Positions 12,088 through 23,680 of a stretch of DNA of 64,000 nt are shown here, piece by piece. The position numbers were made by a program, and so were the translations under genes. The stretch is from Scenedesmus sp. ARA3 (taxonomy: Eukaryota; Chlorophyta; Chlorophyceae; Sphaeropleales; Scenedesmaceae). Numbering within the stretch: position 1 is the stretch's first letter; each line of letters begins with the position of its first letter. The DNA is taken from the NCBI GenBank assembly GCA_004335835.1, contig RWJK01001313.1:180750-244749 (forward strand), in the 5' to 3' direction. The notes under the pieces were generated by a model. The model was not told the DNA's origin, did no database searches, and was given only the letters and a program-made list of their open reading frames with translations.

Positions 12088-14648
12088 ATGGCATACCGGG
12101 GCTATGAGAGCTACGCCATGGGGGCCTATGGCATGCCTGCTGCCCCCTATGGCTTCCCAGCTGCAGCACCGCTTGCCGTGCCGCCTTATCAAGCGCCTGC
12201 AGGTGGATATGGTGGTGTGGATGAGCTGCGAACAGTGTTCATTACGGGCTTCCCTAACGACATCAAGGAGCGGGAGCTGAACAACCTGCTCAGGTTCATC
12301 CCCGGCTACGAGGCTAGCCAAATGAACTGGAAGAACGGACAGGCAAGAACTGTAGCAGCAAATCAGCTGATGTGCGCTGTACGGCACCGGCAGTAGCACG
12401 CAACACCTCACCCAGGCTCCCTCCACACCCATACTGCTGCCACCCACGCTACTGCTGCACTGCACTGCACTGCACTGTCCTTCAGGCACAAGGGTTCGCC
12501 CTGTTTTGCAATGGTGGTGCTGCACGTGCTGCATGTGATCAGATAGCAGGACTCTGGTAGGCACTCGCGGCTCTGCTACAGCAGCTGAAGCAGCAGTTAG
12601 CTTGCAGCAGCTGGCATGCACTCTGCATTGCAGCCATGTGTAGATTTCTACGCATATCAAATGCTAGCGTTCTATCTCATGTTTGGGCTGATCTTAACTG
12701 ATAAGCATCTACCGGCATTTGCAAATGCAGCTTTGATGACAACGTCAACCTGCGTGCAGAGATGGCGCACAAGGTGAGGGCTTGCAGCAGCTGCGCTCTG
12801 CCGCTGCATGCACTTGACTTGAAAATTTGCAGCCAGTGGTTTCAGCATGCATGCAGTGTATGGGCAGCCCATGGTTACCGTGCCTCAATCCTTGCCTCAT
12901 GCTTTGCCTAATGCTTGCTTCCCTGTAGTGCAGCACGTGTGTAGCCTGACTGCCACGCGTCACTGCTGCATCACACACGCTTTTTACTGCAGTGCTGTTC
13001 GGCGCACCTCTCTGCTCTGAAGAGACATGCACAATACATGTTTCGCAATACACTTATACGGGCTGCTCCTGCATGGTGTTATTTTGCAGAACATGTACAT
13101 CAAGGATGAGGCAGCAGGCCCAGGCAGCGGCGGCGGCGGCGGCGTCATCAAGCGCGCACGCGTCTCCGGCGGCTACACCGGAGCAAGCTCGGGTGCGCTG
13201 GCACGCTGTCTCTCCCGCGCAAATGGCCAGCTGGTTGTGTTGCTGCTGCATATGCACACCAACCGCTGTATCTTGCAGTGGGCTTGTCGCCCAATAGTGG
13301 AAACGGCTACGTCTGCCATGCCTGCTGACTTACCCTCCCCGCCCCTCCCCCGCAACAGCACTGCTAACCTGTGCCCACACACATAATCACCTCACATTAT
13401 TTTTTCCTTTTTACAAAACTATACACCAAATATGCTGCAGGCGGCGGCAGCTTTGAGCCGCTGAAGCAGCAGCCCTCGGGCCAGTACGCGGCCGTGTCCA
13501 ACACCAAGGACAACCCGCCCTGCAACACGCTGTTTGTGGGCAACCTGGGCGACACCGTGGACGAGGCGGAGCTGCAGGGGCTGTTCGGCGGCCAGCCGGT
13601 GAGTTTGGCTGGCGCAGCGTTTTTGCGCTTGTGCCTTAAACTGCACACGCAGCTCTCAGCAGCAGCAGCAGCAGCAGCAGGGTTGTGAGGTTGCTGCGGT
13701 AGCTGCTGTTCGTGGGCAACCTGGGCGACACCGTGGACGAGGCGGAGCTGCAGGGGCTGTTTTGGCGGCCAGCCGGTGCGCCTTTTTGCTGCTGTTTTTT
13801 CACCTTTCGTGTGTTGACAGAGCGTACAGGGGTTGTACTAGCAGCGTGAGTGCAGCGGTGTGCTGTACATTAAGTCGTCGCAGCACCAGCAGCAGCAGCA
13901 GCAGCACCTCTTGCAGCAGCGGACCCACCAAGGCTGTGGCAGTAGCTGCAGCCTGGATCTGACTCCTTTGCCATGCAATGCACAGCCCGGGTGCTCGCCT
14001 CTGCAACCCCACAACGCACAATATGCACACGCACGCTGATGCCTGCAATCCCGTATGTGGCTATGTGCCTGCCGTGCCTGCCGGATGCTGACATGTTGAT
14101 GCCTGCATGCCTTGCATTTGTAGGGCTTCCAGCAGCTGAAGCTGCTGCGCAGCGCGCGCAACATCAGCTGCTTCGTGGAGTTTGAGACCGTGGAGTCTGC
14201 CATGCAGTGCCACAGCACGCAGCAGGTGAGGCGGCGCAGCCCGGCAGTTGCTGCATAGCCGCACTTGCACCTGCAACATGGCGCAGACGTTGCCACATGC
14301 TTGTGAGGTGCTAAGACAAGCAGGCCATGACTTTACTGTCTTTGTTTTCAACAGCCGGCTGCGGTGGGTTTGATGTAGACGTACAATGACAGGAACAGCA
14401 TTTCATCCATATGTGTTGTCCTGCAGGGCGCCGTGCTGCACAGCAGCAGCAGGGGCCCCATCCGAATTCAGTTCTCCAAGAACCCATTCGGCAAGAAGCG
14501 CGATGTGAACGGCCAGATGATTGATACCAGCCAGGGTGGAGCACCAGTGCCACCTGAGAAGGCAGCAGCGCTGAGTGCAATGTACAGCGGAGGGATCCCC
14601 GGCGCTGGCAGCGGCGCATATGATGGCATCGTGCAGAACCTGCAGTGA
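12088..14648 (+). CDS. Two-RRM RNA-binding protein, RBPMS / couch potato / Whi3-like
   Basis: Seven exons fit in phase (317 aa): 12088-12342, 12486-12556, 12731-12773, 13090-13192, 13441-13598, 14124-14225, 14427-14648. The N-terminus is rich in Tyr, Ala, Pro and Gly. RRM1 begins at about residue 47 with [20 protein letters not shown] (RNP2 VFITGF) and continues with GFALF (RNP1), the layout of RBPMS/Whi3 domains. A Gly-rich linker follows. RRM2 begins at about 188 with NTLFVGNLGDTVDEAEL and has ISCFVEFETVESAM as a degenerate RNP1. The tail is RIQFSKNPFGKKR. Such proteins bind mRNA 3' UTRs in cytoplasmic granules; the targets here are unknown. Intron 1 appears to use a GC donor (GGACAG|GCAAGA). 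A partial copy of exon 5 lies downstream of it. Confidence 0.88.
13530..13772 (+). repeat. Partial duplicate of RRM-gene exon 5 end, with donor, inside intron 5
   Basis: About 70 bases from the end of exon 5 (FVGNLGDTVDEAELQGLF) recur at about 13706-13772, preceded by GCGGTAG and followed by GTGCGC. The copy has one extra T in the final codons (CTGTTTTGG versus CTGTTCGG), which shifts the frame. A short (CAG)n run at about 13660-13680 separates the copies. Confidence 0.85.
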
Positions 14649-14845
14649 TGCGGCTGACATGAGGATGGGGTTTGTCGATGGTCCCGCGGCAGGTGAGTGG
14701 GTGGTGGGAAATGCGGAGGCGGGTGGGTGCATCTGCTGGCAGCAAAGTGCAGCAGGACCTGCAGTGATGTGGCGGAGCTGGCGGTGGGGCTGTGTGGCAT
14801 GCCTGGTGCAGGTGAGTGGGTGGTGGGAGAAACGGGGAGGAGGGA
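14639..14845 (+). repeat. Imperfect ~120-bp tandem duplication over the RRM gene stop codon and 3' UTR
   Basis: CCTGCAGTGATG (last codons and stop) at 14639 recurs at about 14758. The downstream GCAGGTGAGTGGGTGGTGGGA recurs as well. Each unit ends in a strong GTGAGT donor-like site, so an unspliced or spliced 3' UTR extension is possible. Confidence 0.65.
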
Positions 14846-16039
14846 TGGGTGCTCATGTGCTTCAGAGGTGGAGATAAGCTTGCATCGCATGCATTGCATG
14901 GCTACAGACAGAGTTCAGGTGCATGCAGTGCGAGAGCATGCATGCTTGCCTGTGACATGCAGACTGCAGGGCGCAGTGCACAACATCTGGCATCATCACC
15001 ATATGCTTGCTGCTTCTCTTGCACTTGCACCTTGCACCTGCAGAGCCGCAGCAGCACTTGCCATGCACTGCGCATGCTGCATGCTGCATGCGGCACCGCA
15101 TGGCACTGCGCTGAGCACCACACGCAGCAGCATGGCCTGGCATGGCACATGCAGCAGCACAAGATGCAAGCACGGAAGCAAGCAAACAGAAGCAAGCACG
15201 GAAGCAAGCACTGCTGCTGAGTGTCATGCGGAGGCTGAAGGAATGCATGTGCATTGGGCACTTGCAGCAGATCCACTGCCGGGCACAGCAGGGCATGCTA
15301 CAGCTGTCAATGCATGGCATGTCATGCACACATGGAACAGTGCGGCGCTCCTTGCAGCAGCAGCAGTAGCAGCACTAGTGGACAAGCAGTGGCAGCAGCT
15401 GCTGTGTGAGATTGCGTTGCAGAACTGCTTGCCATGCTGCATGGATCTGTTGCTGCCAGCCACTCTGCCTGCGCTTGTTTTTAAATCACAATTGCACAAT
15501 GTTTTGTCACAAGTTGTGCGGCAAACCATTTGTTGAGAAAGCAGGCTATGAGGTCTGCCTGTTGCTTGGCAGATTGAGTATCTGGTCTGAAAGCTGCTGC
15601 ACAGGTTGTACAGTTGTGCATGTCTGTTGCTTTATTTGTTGCGCTCGGATTCCCTGGTAGTTCTCAAGTCATTCTGTGTGAAGCATCAGGCTGCTGGCGT
15701 ATGTAATTCAGAGAAGAGATGCCATCTCTACAGTGTAGTCTTGCCTCCTAGAGAGTTCGGTTGGATCAGCTGGTGTTCAAGTGTTATGTGAGCATCTATG
15801 ATGCACAGGCTGTTTGTCACCATTGTCGTGTTACCGCGGCAACATCGCAACGCTCCATCAAATCATAGCCCATGACTGAATGCACGCCAGTGCAGCTCAA
15901 ACAACTGGGCCCGCTGGTAGCTCGGCTGCTGCCAGTTGTGCCGCAACAATAGCCTGCGGTGGCAGCAAGTGCAAGCACAATGACGACTGCCGCAATGGCT
16001 TCCCTGCACGGGCCGTCCTTTTCAAGAACCAACTGCAAC
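14649..16039. other. Convergent intergenic region between RRM and SDN genes
   Basis: No gene supported. It contains the 3' duplication at 14639-14845, GCATGC-rich sequence, and a small AAGCAAGCACGG repeat near 15165-15215. The long plus frame 14697-15536 has no family features and is intersected by open frames on both strands. Confidence 0.4.
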
Positions 16040-17536
16040 TCAAGCAGGCGCAGCTGCGCTACTTTTGCTCTTCTTCTGCTTCTTCTTTGCTGCGGCTGCG
16101 GCAGCTGCAGCAGCGGCAGCTGACTGTATGCTGCTGGCTGGCCTCTTGTTGCTGCGTTTCTTGCCTCCCTTCTGCTGTTGCTTGCTGCCAGGCTTCTTCA
16201 CGCCCCTGTCTTGTGCTTTGTCTTTGCCTGCATGTCGTCAACAGGCAGGCAGCGCCACCAGAATGCGCGTCAACAAATACCGGGGTGGCTGTGCATAGGC
16301 ATGGTTGATTGCTGCTGTATGCCCATTTCGTGCCGCCAACGGGCTGCGGAAGCGCAGGCATGTGCTGCTAGCACACAGCAACCATCACCTGTAACAGCTT
16401 GTCTCCACACACAGCACATCAGGCGTCACGCCAGACAGTGTCTGCACCGACATGCCGGCATCCAGCACTGCAACAGCTGCAAATGATGCTACGCCACATC
16501 AGACTGCTTGTACTTGTTGCAGTTCAGCAGCTTATAATGCACGCACCGTACGCAAAGCCGCGGTGGCAGGCCATCTTGCGCACCACCACCTGTTTGCCGC
16601 CCTGCAGCTGCAGCCGCTTGCTGTGCCGGCCCATGCTGTCAGTGAACACGCCACCTGCACGTACAGGGCAACAGCACGGCAGCAGCAGCAGCAGCAGCAT
16701 GGCACACCATTGGCTATGTGCCTGCGCACAGCAGCCACCGCAAAAATAACCTGCAAAAGACCCCGCCAACGATTGTGACATGGTTGCGCAAGCAATACAC
16801 CAGCAGGCTGGCAAGCGCAAGTCAATCGTTTATGTCATACAGAATGCAGATGAGGCAAAACCGCTCACCTGGAAGTGCTGCAAAGGCATCATTTGCAAGC
16901 CCTGGGTGCAGGAATGCCAGCAGCAGCTGCGGCTTACTGCCAGGGCCCCCAAGCTCCTGCACTGCCGCTGCCTCCACTGCTGCTGCAGCTGCCTCAGCGG
17001 CTGCAGCCTCTGCGCCTGCTGCTGCCTTCTTGCATGCCGCAATGAAGGCTGACACCACTGCTGCTGCAGTGGTGCCGTCCGGCAGCTTGTGCACGCAGAG
17101 CTTGCTCTGCTGCTCCTTATCCACCTGCAATACACCCATATGCATGGAATCAATTGTCTTTCCAGCCAGTTGATAAGACTGCTTGTAGCGTAATCGTTTC
17201 ATAAATAGGCAGATAATGTTGTGCACTTGTGGGAGTCGCCGGCATTTGAGGGAGCCGCTGATGCATACCTACCTGGACATGTGCTTGCCCCTGTGCCTCC
17301 CTGAGCTGACAATAGACTGCACCTTCAGTCGACCATGGTCTCTTTACGTTTACGTTCACAAGAAATCTGTCATTACCAGCTGCCGTGTAACATGTAACAT
17401 GGCCGCACCTTGTTTGCAGGCGGTGGCAGTGGGGGCGTGGGTCCCTCTTCACTACGCAGCCGCTCCAGCTCAGCCTTCACCAGCAACAGCGCAGCAGACG
17501 CATCCTCAACAGAGTCGTGCGGCTGCTGCTGCTGCT

Positions 17537-17570
<34 letters not shown>

Positions 17571-19080
17571 GCCGCGCAGCTGCTGGCCCAGCAGCTGCTC
17601 TGCGAGGTGAGTCAGCGAGGGTGTGGCGCTGGCGAGGCCCCTGCAGGGTGATATCATTGAATCATTGATAGCTTTGTGAAACTCAGACACGCCATGCAAT
17701 TTGAAGACAGACACGACCCTGCTGCAAATTGAGCGTACAAGCGTGCAGACAAGCACATGGCACTGGCATGGCCTTTGCAGATTGAGAAGACCACCCAGTG
17801 CTCAGCATTTAATCAACAGATCATAATGCAGTGTGTCACCATTGATGCACGTCACTCACTCGTAGTTGAACAGCAGCGCCGTGTCTATCACTGGCTGGTG
17901 GTCAAGCTGCAGAGACTGCAGGTCGTACTGCAGCGAGTGGCCCACCAGCACAGTGCCTGGCTGCAGCAGCGCCGCAACACGCGCGGCAGCAGCCTTGCGT
18001 GTTGTGGTGACGCCCTGCAGGTGCTCCGCTGTGATGCCTGTTAGCGCTGTGCGGTAGTCGAGCACTTCTGAGGAGGGTTGTACCAACTCCTGCAGGCGGC
18101 AGCAGCAGCAGCAACAGTGCGCACAATGCGAATGCACAGTAAGCAGCAGGTGTGCACCCCAAATAGCACATCGCAAATCTACGCTCACGGTGACGTGAGC
18201 TAAAAATGATGTAATATGACAGTTTTAGGCATGGTAAATGCACAACGATGATGTTCAATCACAAGCTGGCAGCCATGGCGGCCACATGCAACAGCGCATG
18301 CATCACAGCAAAGAGAAAACAAAGTGCCAAGCCGAGATTGGTGCATGTCGCACCTTCATCAGCTGCTTGCTGTCCTGGTCCACCACAGCCGCACAGCCCA
18401 CCATACAGCTTACAACACAGCCCACCGCACTGACCAACACACAGCCCATCTTCATCAGCTGCTTGCCGTCCTGGTCCACCACCACCATACAGCCCACCAT
18501 ACAGCTTACAAAATACCCCACCGCACAGCCACCGCACAGCCCACCACACTGACCACCACACAGCCCACCTTCATCAGCTGCTTGCCGTCCTGGTCCACAA
18601 CTGCCACCTGCAGCAGCTCCTTATCACTGCCTGCTGTGGCACACATCTCGCAATCTAGCGCCAGCAACACCAGCGGGTGGGCCGGGTCAGGCAGCACCAG
18701 CCTGTGGCGGTTGCAGCAGCAGCAGCAGCAGCAGCAGCAAAGAGCAGCAGGAGGCAGATGGTGGGTCACAGGCTATCAGCGCTCTGGTGTTGCCTTACGC
18801 AGCACATAGTTTGGCGGGCTGCCAGCGTGAGTTCAGCAGTGCCGCACCGCAGTATACTATACCGCTGAACGCTACTTGCCGACACGCTGCACAGTGGAGG
18901 GTGTCCTCCAACACATCAACTTGGACAGTTTAGATGATCACATATCCCAGTCAAACAGACGCATATGTGTGCTCACTCACCGCTCCGTGCGCGTCCAGCC
19001 CTTCTCATAGGAGTTGAAGCTGTAGTTGGGCTTGAAGCGTGGGTGGCGCTGCGTGCGCTGCACCAGCGACAGGATGCCCG

Positions 19081-19138
<58 letters not shown>

Positions 19139-21033
19139 GCAGCAGTGAAGCAACCGCAGAGTGCAGCCCGTGGTCAGTTGCTTGATATAACTCTTGACTT
19201 GCGTTTGCCTGTTGAAGCATGCTGCTGATCATCTGCAAGATGGCTGCTCAGTGGTTGTGCTGACAAGACAGCGACACATTGATGTCGCTGTCAGTATGAA
19301 ATAGTCCCTGCTTGTGCAGCAATGAAAGCTGGCAGGCGCTGCTGCTGCTGTCGAATGCCATGGAGTGTCTGCCGCACCTGCACAGGGTTGGCAGGTGCTG
19401 CTGCAGCTGCCTTCTTCTTGGCCTGTGCCTGCAGCTGCTGCTCCTCCTGCAAGCAGGCCAAACACAGTGCACACAGCAGCAGCAAGAGATACATAAGTGA
19501 GTTGGTACTGCTAAAAACAGAATTTGCACATTGTCATGACTGCTGCATTCACCCTGCTGTGAACGAATCTTAGGCGAAGTGTCCAAAGGAAACTGACCGC
19601 AGGCAAGAGCTGCCACCCTTGCTGCTGCGGCCCTACACGCATCCGGGGCAAGACCATTGAACATCCTTGACTCTACAGGGCGGCTATGCTGCTGTGCAGT
19701 GCCACAGATTTGTTTCCTACCTGCCTGCATTTCTGCAGCCACGGCAGCAGCCGCTTCAGCAGCTTCTGCGGCTGCAGCAGCTCCCGTGCGGGCGCCCTGG
19801 GGTCTGGCTTCTGGCTGCTGAGGGCTGCCAGGAACTCAGCCAGGCGCTGTACACTGTGGTGCTTTGGGTCTGACAGCTTGGCATTGGGGTCAACGGACTG
19901 CAATGACACAGCAGACAGACGTGCATGGTGAGGTTGCAGGGGTTTGCTGCAAACGGGAAATGAGGGGTTGGTAGGGTAAAGCATGCTGGGGTGGGTAGAG
20001 CTTGATGCTGTGTTTACGGCAATGTTTTGAGTGTTGGCTGCTGAGGGCTGCCAGGCACTGAGCCAGGGGCTGCACGCTGTGGTGCTTAGGGTCTGACAGC
20101 TTGGCATTGGGGTCAACGGACTGCAATTGACACAGCAGATAGATGTGCACAACAGTGTAAAGAGATTGCAGGGAGCTGCTCCAAACCAGGCATGAGAGGT
20201 TGGTGAGCGTGGAGCATGCTGGGGTGGGTGGGGCTTGATGCTATGTTTGTGGGTGATGTTTTGAGGGTTGGCTGCTGAGGGCTGCTACAAAGAAAAAAAA
20301 CTCAGCCAGGCGCTGCACGCTGTGGTGCTTTGGGTCTGACAGCTTGGCATTGGGGTCCACAGACTGCGAGTTCATACGAAGCATGTGCGTTGCACCGGAG
20401 GCAGACATTACCAGAGGTTGGCAGCATCTGCGTGACTGTGTTGGTCAGGCGTGTTGCACGCTTGCGTGACTTTAGTCTGATGGCCTTATGCAATGTCTGT
20501 CAACTGTGTCACGACCGTTGCTTGTGAGTACCTCATCAGGGTCACTTGCAGGCATGAAGTAGGGTTTTCTTACGGGTGAGAGTACTGTGCCATTTGTCAG
20601 TCAAAGTCGGCAGATAACATTTTCTTGTGCTCAACAGGCTGCGTTGGGTGCTGCCAACCCCAATATAAAACCTTTGCTTTGCACAGTAGCAGAGCTGAAG
20701 TGCAAATTCATTCCACTTTCTGTGACCTGGAGGCTTTTTGCTGAGGGTGCGAGTGCAGGACAGCTTGAGCAGCAAACTTGGCGGCAGCAAGCACTGTCGC
20801 CATGCTGCCAGCGTTGCTGCTGCTGCTGCCATATGTGTTGCTCAGCCCCAAAACGAGCACAAAGCTATACACAAAGTACGCATATATGTTCACTTCAGCC
20901 TAAGCGCTTCCAGGCTTACCTGCAGCCACTCCTTCCAGCCTCCCTTGTCTGTCAGCAGCTGCTTCCTTTGCGAAAGCTTTACAGCGTTGACCAGCACCGG
21001 CTTTTCGTACTGGGAGATGTCGGAGACTTTCAT
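16040..21033 (-). CDS. SDN: Small RNA degrading nuclease (SDN), DEDDh 3'-5' exoribonuclease of the REX1/REXO1 family
   Basis: SDN enzymes degrade mature small RNAs from the 3' end in plants. Ten exons fit in phase (535 aa): 21033-20920, 19897-19721, 19446-19378, 19081-18981, 18701-18569, 18089-17860, 17640-17409, 17124-16869, 16654-16547, 16227-16040. Colinear SDN features are visible: GGWKEWLQ at residue 31; LSDPKHHSVQRLAEFLAAL; PNYSFNSYEKGW (matches the plant NYTFPSYAEDW block); exonuclease motif I LALDCEM at about 167; VLDYRTALTGITAEHLQGVT and LVGHSLQYDLQSLQLDH (motif II); HDSVEDASAALLL (motif III, catalytic His/Asp). A poly-Ser/Gln insert separates LGQQL from HDSVEDA. The C-terminus resembles part of an RRM, then ends in a Lys/Ala-rich tail. 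The start is ATG 21033. Two exons have duplicated partial copies. Confidence 0.88.
18354..18605 (-). repeat. SDN motif-I exon end repeated three times
   Basis: The end of the DCEM exon (VVDQDGKQLMK plus donor) is followed in the intron by copies near 18447-18478 and 18354-18385. The true exon and the distal copy keep GT after ATGAAG; the middle copy has ATGGGC, so its donor is gone. Spacer sequence is CCACCACACAG/CACCGCACAGCC-rich. Confidence 0.8.
19081..19142 (-). repeat. (CAG/CTG)n tract adjoining the SDN exon 4 acceptor
   Basis: Roughly 18 triplets. In the sense direction (CTG)n runs into the CTGCCAG acceptor of the PNYSF exon at 19081. Confidence 0.9.
19810..20370 (-). repeat. SDN exon 2 start (acceptor plus coding) repeated three times, ~230-bp period
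   Basis: The block encoding SVDPNAKLSDPKHHSVQ, then RLAEFLAALSS, occurs in the true exon (from 19897) and in copies around 20035-20126 and 20270-20365. The copy ending near 20125 keeps TTGCAG before it. The upstream copy carries a run of A residues in place of the FL codons. All lie in the intron before exon 2. Confidence 0.85.
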
Positions 21034-22338
21034 TTTTTAGTTATTGCATATAATGAACGACTGATGTCCAGCGATGTAGCAGCAGTGCAACAGGCAGACT
21101 GCACGTTCTGTCGGCGATCAGTCGCTTTACTATGAAACATTACATACAGAGCCAGTATGGGATACCACTAGACAGTTCAGAGAACATATTATGGACCTGC
21201 TTCTCATGTGTTACCAACTGGGGTTTGCCAAAGACTGCGGTCCGGCCAGGGCAACAGCTGTGTCACTAGACCCGACACCACAGCATGTCAAACAGCACGC
21301 AGCTTCAAAGTGCTGGGTGAATGGCCCACATGCACCCCTTCATGCGTGCCTGCTGCTTCCTGAAGGAGAATGTAACACAATCAGAGGTGCAAAGCCGTGC
21401 TGTGCCACCGCTGCCTGGCTACCCCGCAAACCTGCTGCTGCAAGGCACACATGATTACTGTCCACGCCAGCTGCACAGCATAATGCCAGCTCTTGCTTTT
21501 GAATGGCATACCGTGCTCATCACTATCTTAGACTGTACTCAGCTCAGCTGCTGCTGAGTACCCTGCACCAGAGCACATGCTCAGTAGTAAGTAGGCTGCA
21601 CAAAACTACTTACTACTTGCTACTGACGACCCCACTGTCATGCAACCATGCTGCACCAGGTCGCGCCGACTCCAAAATGCTATTGGTGGTCTTCAGCCTT
21701 GCTGTAGTAACTTGCTACGCCCGTATAAACGCACCAGCAGCGCAGCAGCTGTGCCGGGTGCCTGCAAGGAAACTTGCATGTACAACGCTGCCCCTCCTCC
21801 TACTGCATCATTCGCCCGACCTGCATGAAGACGCCGCAGCAGGCAGGCAGAACATGCAGGCGCATGTTATAAATAGCACTCAGCAGGCACACCAGAGCAG
21901 CAGTGCAATTGCGCCTGTAGGTATGTCTATTGCATGAACATGCTACTGAACTGCTGTGCCTGCGTGATCAGCCCACTTGGAGCCCAGGAGCCTTCCGGCA
22001 GGGGGGCTTCTGGTCCAGCATTGCTTGCAGCTGCGCAGTTGTGCATTTACCATGCCTCAAAACTGTTATGTTGCAACTGCTGACCGAAGCTGCATGTGTG
22101 CAACGACGTCTGCATGCATGCTCTTTGCCCAAGCCTACATGGTGCAAGCAACGCTGACATTCAGCACATACAAAGGCCAGTGCATGGCATGCTGCACCCC
22201 GGCGCTTGCAGCTGCTGCCACCGCACAGAACTAAAATAGATGGGAGACCAGTACACGCGGAGACAAGCAGGCGCAGAGAGGCCAAAACAGTAACTGTGCA
22301 GATATAATACAGCAATGAAGGCAGTGCAGCTGCAGCCC
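21034..22338. other. Intergenic region upstream of SDN and downstream of NDUFA2
   Basis: Contains the SDN promoter/5' UTR at its left end. Only short, unconvincing open frames on both strands; nothing else recognised. Confidence 0.4.
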
Positions 22339-23680
22339 TCACCGTGGCAGCCCCTCCCCCGACTTGACCAGCTCCTGCAGCTTGCTGCCCACACCCGCTG
22401 CATCCAGGCCCTGCACAGACACAGACTTCTCCACACCAAAGTCTGCAGCAGCAGCAGAAGCAGCAGCAGAAGCAGCAGCAGCAAGCGGTGCTTGGCATCC
22501 ACTGTCTTCAATCTCTACACCTGGGTAAAGCAAACCCGTCTCTGCACATGCTATGCTGCTGGCAGGGTATGGTTTTGCAACGCAGCCGCACTCTTGCTGG
22601 TGCAGGTACAGGGTGCCACCCCAGCTTGCGCATCTGTCATCAGCCAATGTCAACAGCGCAGCCAAACCCGAGCATGAGCACTGCCCCGCAGCTGCAACTG
22701 GTACCATCATTGCAACAGGCTGCTCCCACCCCAGTACTGTCCACATCCATGTTTGATGCTACTTCCTTCTCGCACCCTGCTGGCCTTGCCGCCCTGCCCC
22801 TGCCCTGCTGCCAATGCCCATGCTGTACGATGCCCCTGCTGCTGTTACTGTTGCCGCCTTGCTGCTGCTACCGCTGCTGCTGCTGCTGCTGCTGCTGTTG
22901 CTGCCACGCACCGAAGCGCGCTGTCAGCTTGGCCTCTGTGCCGGAGCACTCCCGTACGAGGATGGGCGTGTCAGGGTTGGCCTTCTTGAGCTCAGCATAG
23001 CTGCCCAGCACAAAGTCCCTGCAGCAGCAGCAAGGTGATGCAGGGTTTCAAAACGTGGTTGAAACATACACCAACATGGCAGCGCTGTAGTGTGTGCAGA
23101 CTAAGGCTGTCATGCTGATGATTGCTCCCTGCAGGTGCTGTAGCGGCATGACGCCTGAAGGACCGCTTCCGAGCTGCACAGGCTGTGTGTCAGGATGCTG
23201 CACCTTGAGCCTTGCTGTAACCAAAAATTATCACAACGGTACTGACGAGATCAAGTGTGAAGCATCAGCAAGGCCACGATGCCGCTGCTGCGCGCTGCAC
23301 CGTTGTCCTGCAAGCTTTGTGCGCACCTAGCGCCCTTGCTTGCTGCAGAGGTCTGGCAGAGTTGTATCCTGCAGATGAAGGCACGAATGTAACACTGGCA
23401 ATTTTGGCGTCTGAGTGCGAAAAAGCACGCAACAATGTGTAGCTACAGCTGCAGCAGTGCATCACATGCTGCGCGTCTGCAGGTGGGTGCTGCTCCTGCA
23501 CTGCTGCTGCTGATGCAGTGAAGCTGCCCTGCTCTCAGCAAGGCTGAGCAAGGCTAAGGCTTTCATTTAACAGCTGCCTGAACAAGTTATGTTGCTACGG
23601 AGTGTTGAACCGAGGAAGACTTTGCCTGCTGCTCACCTCAGTTCCTGCACTGCCTTTGCGAGGCCCTGCTTCAGCGCCAT
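22339..23680 (-). CDS. NDUFA2: Mitochondrial complex I subunit NDUFA2 (B8)
   Basis: An accessory thioredoxin-fold subunit of NADH:ubiquinone oxidoreductase at the mitochondrial inner membrane. Four small exons join in phase into 98 aa, close to the usual 98-99: 23680-23637, 23368-23327, 23018-22912, 22442-22339. The start [15 protein letters not shown] is followed by [40 protein letters not shown] and [15 protein letters not shown], and the end is [13 protein letters not shown]. This matches the family block R-DF-x-ELK-NP-PILIREC and the conserved Cys in LCQ and REC. The start is ATG 23680. Acceptors of exons 3 and 4 carry (CTG)n just upstream. Confidence 0.93.
22866..22904 (-). repeat. (CTG)n tract just past the NDUFA2 exon 3 donor
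   Basis: Plus-strand CTG repeat, hence CAG in the sense direction, a few bases inside the intron after the donor at 22911. This is the opposite orientation to the acceptor-side tracts. Confidence 0.8.

Noticed and set aside
14697..15536. 279-codon plus ORF after the RRM gene
   Set aside because: Starts in the 3' duplication, Cys/Met/Ala-rich low complexity, no domain.
18799..18818. 20-nt microexon in SDN (PPNYVL)
   Set aside because: It has an AG and a GT, but including it breaks the frame; exon 4 joins directly to the DCEM exon in phase.
23440..23530. Alternative second exon for NDUFA2 on the minus strand
   Set aside because: The 42-nt exon at 23327-23368 gives the conserved [14 protein letters not shown] and fits phase exactly.
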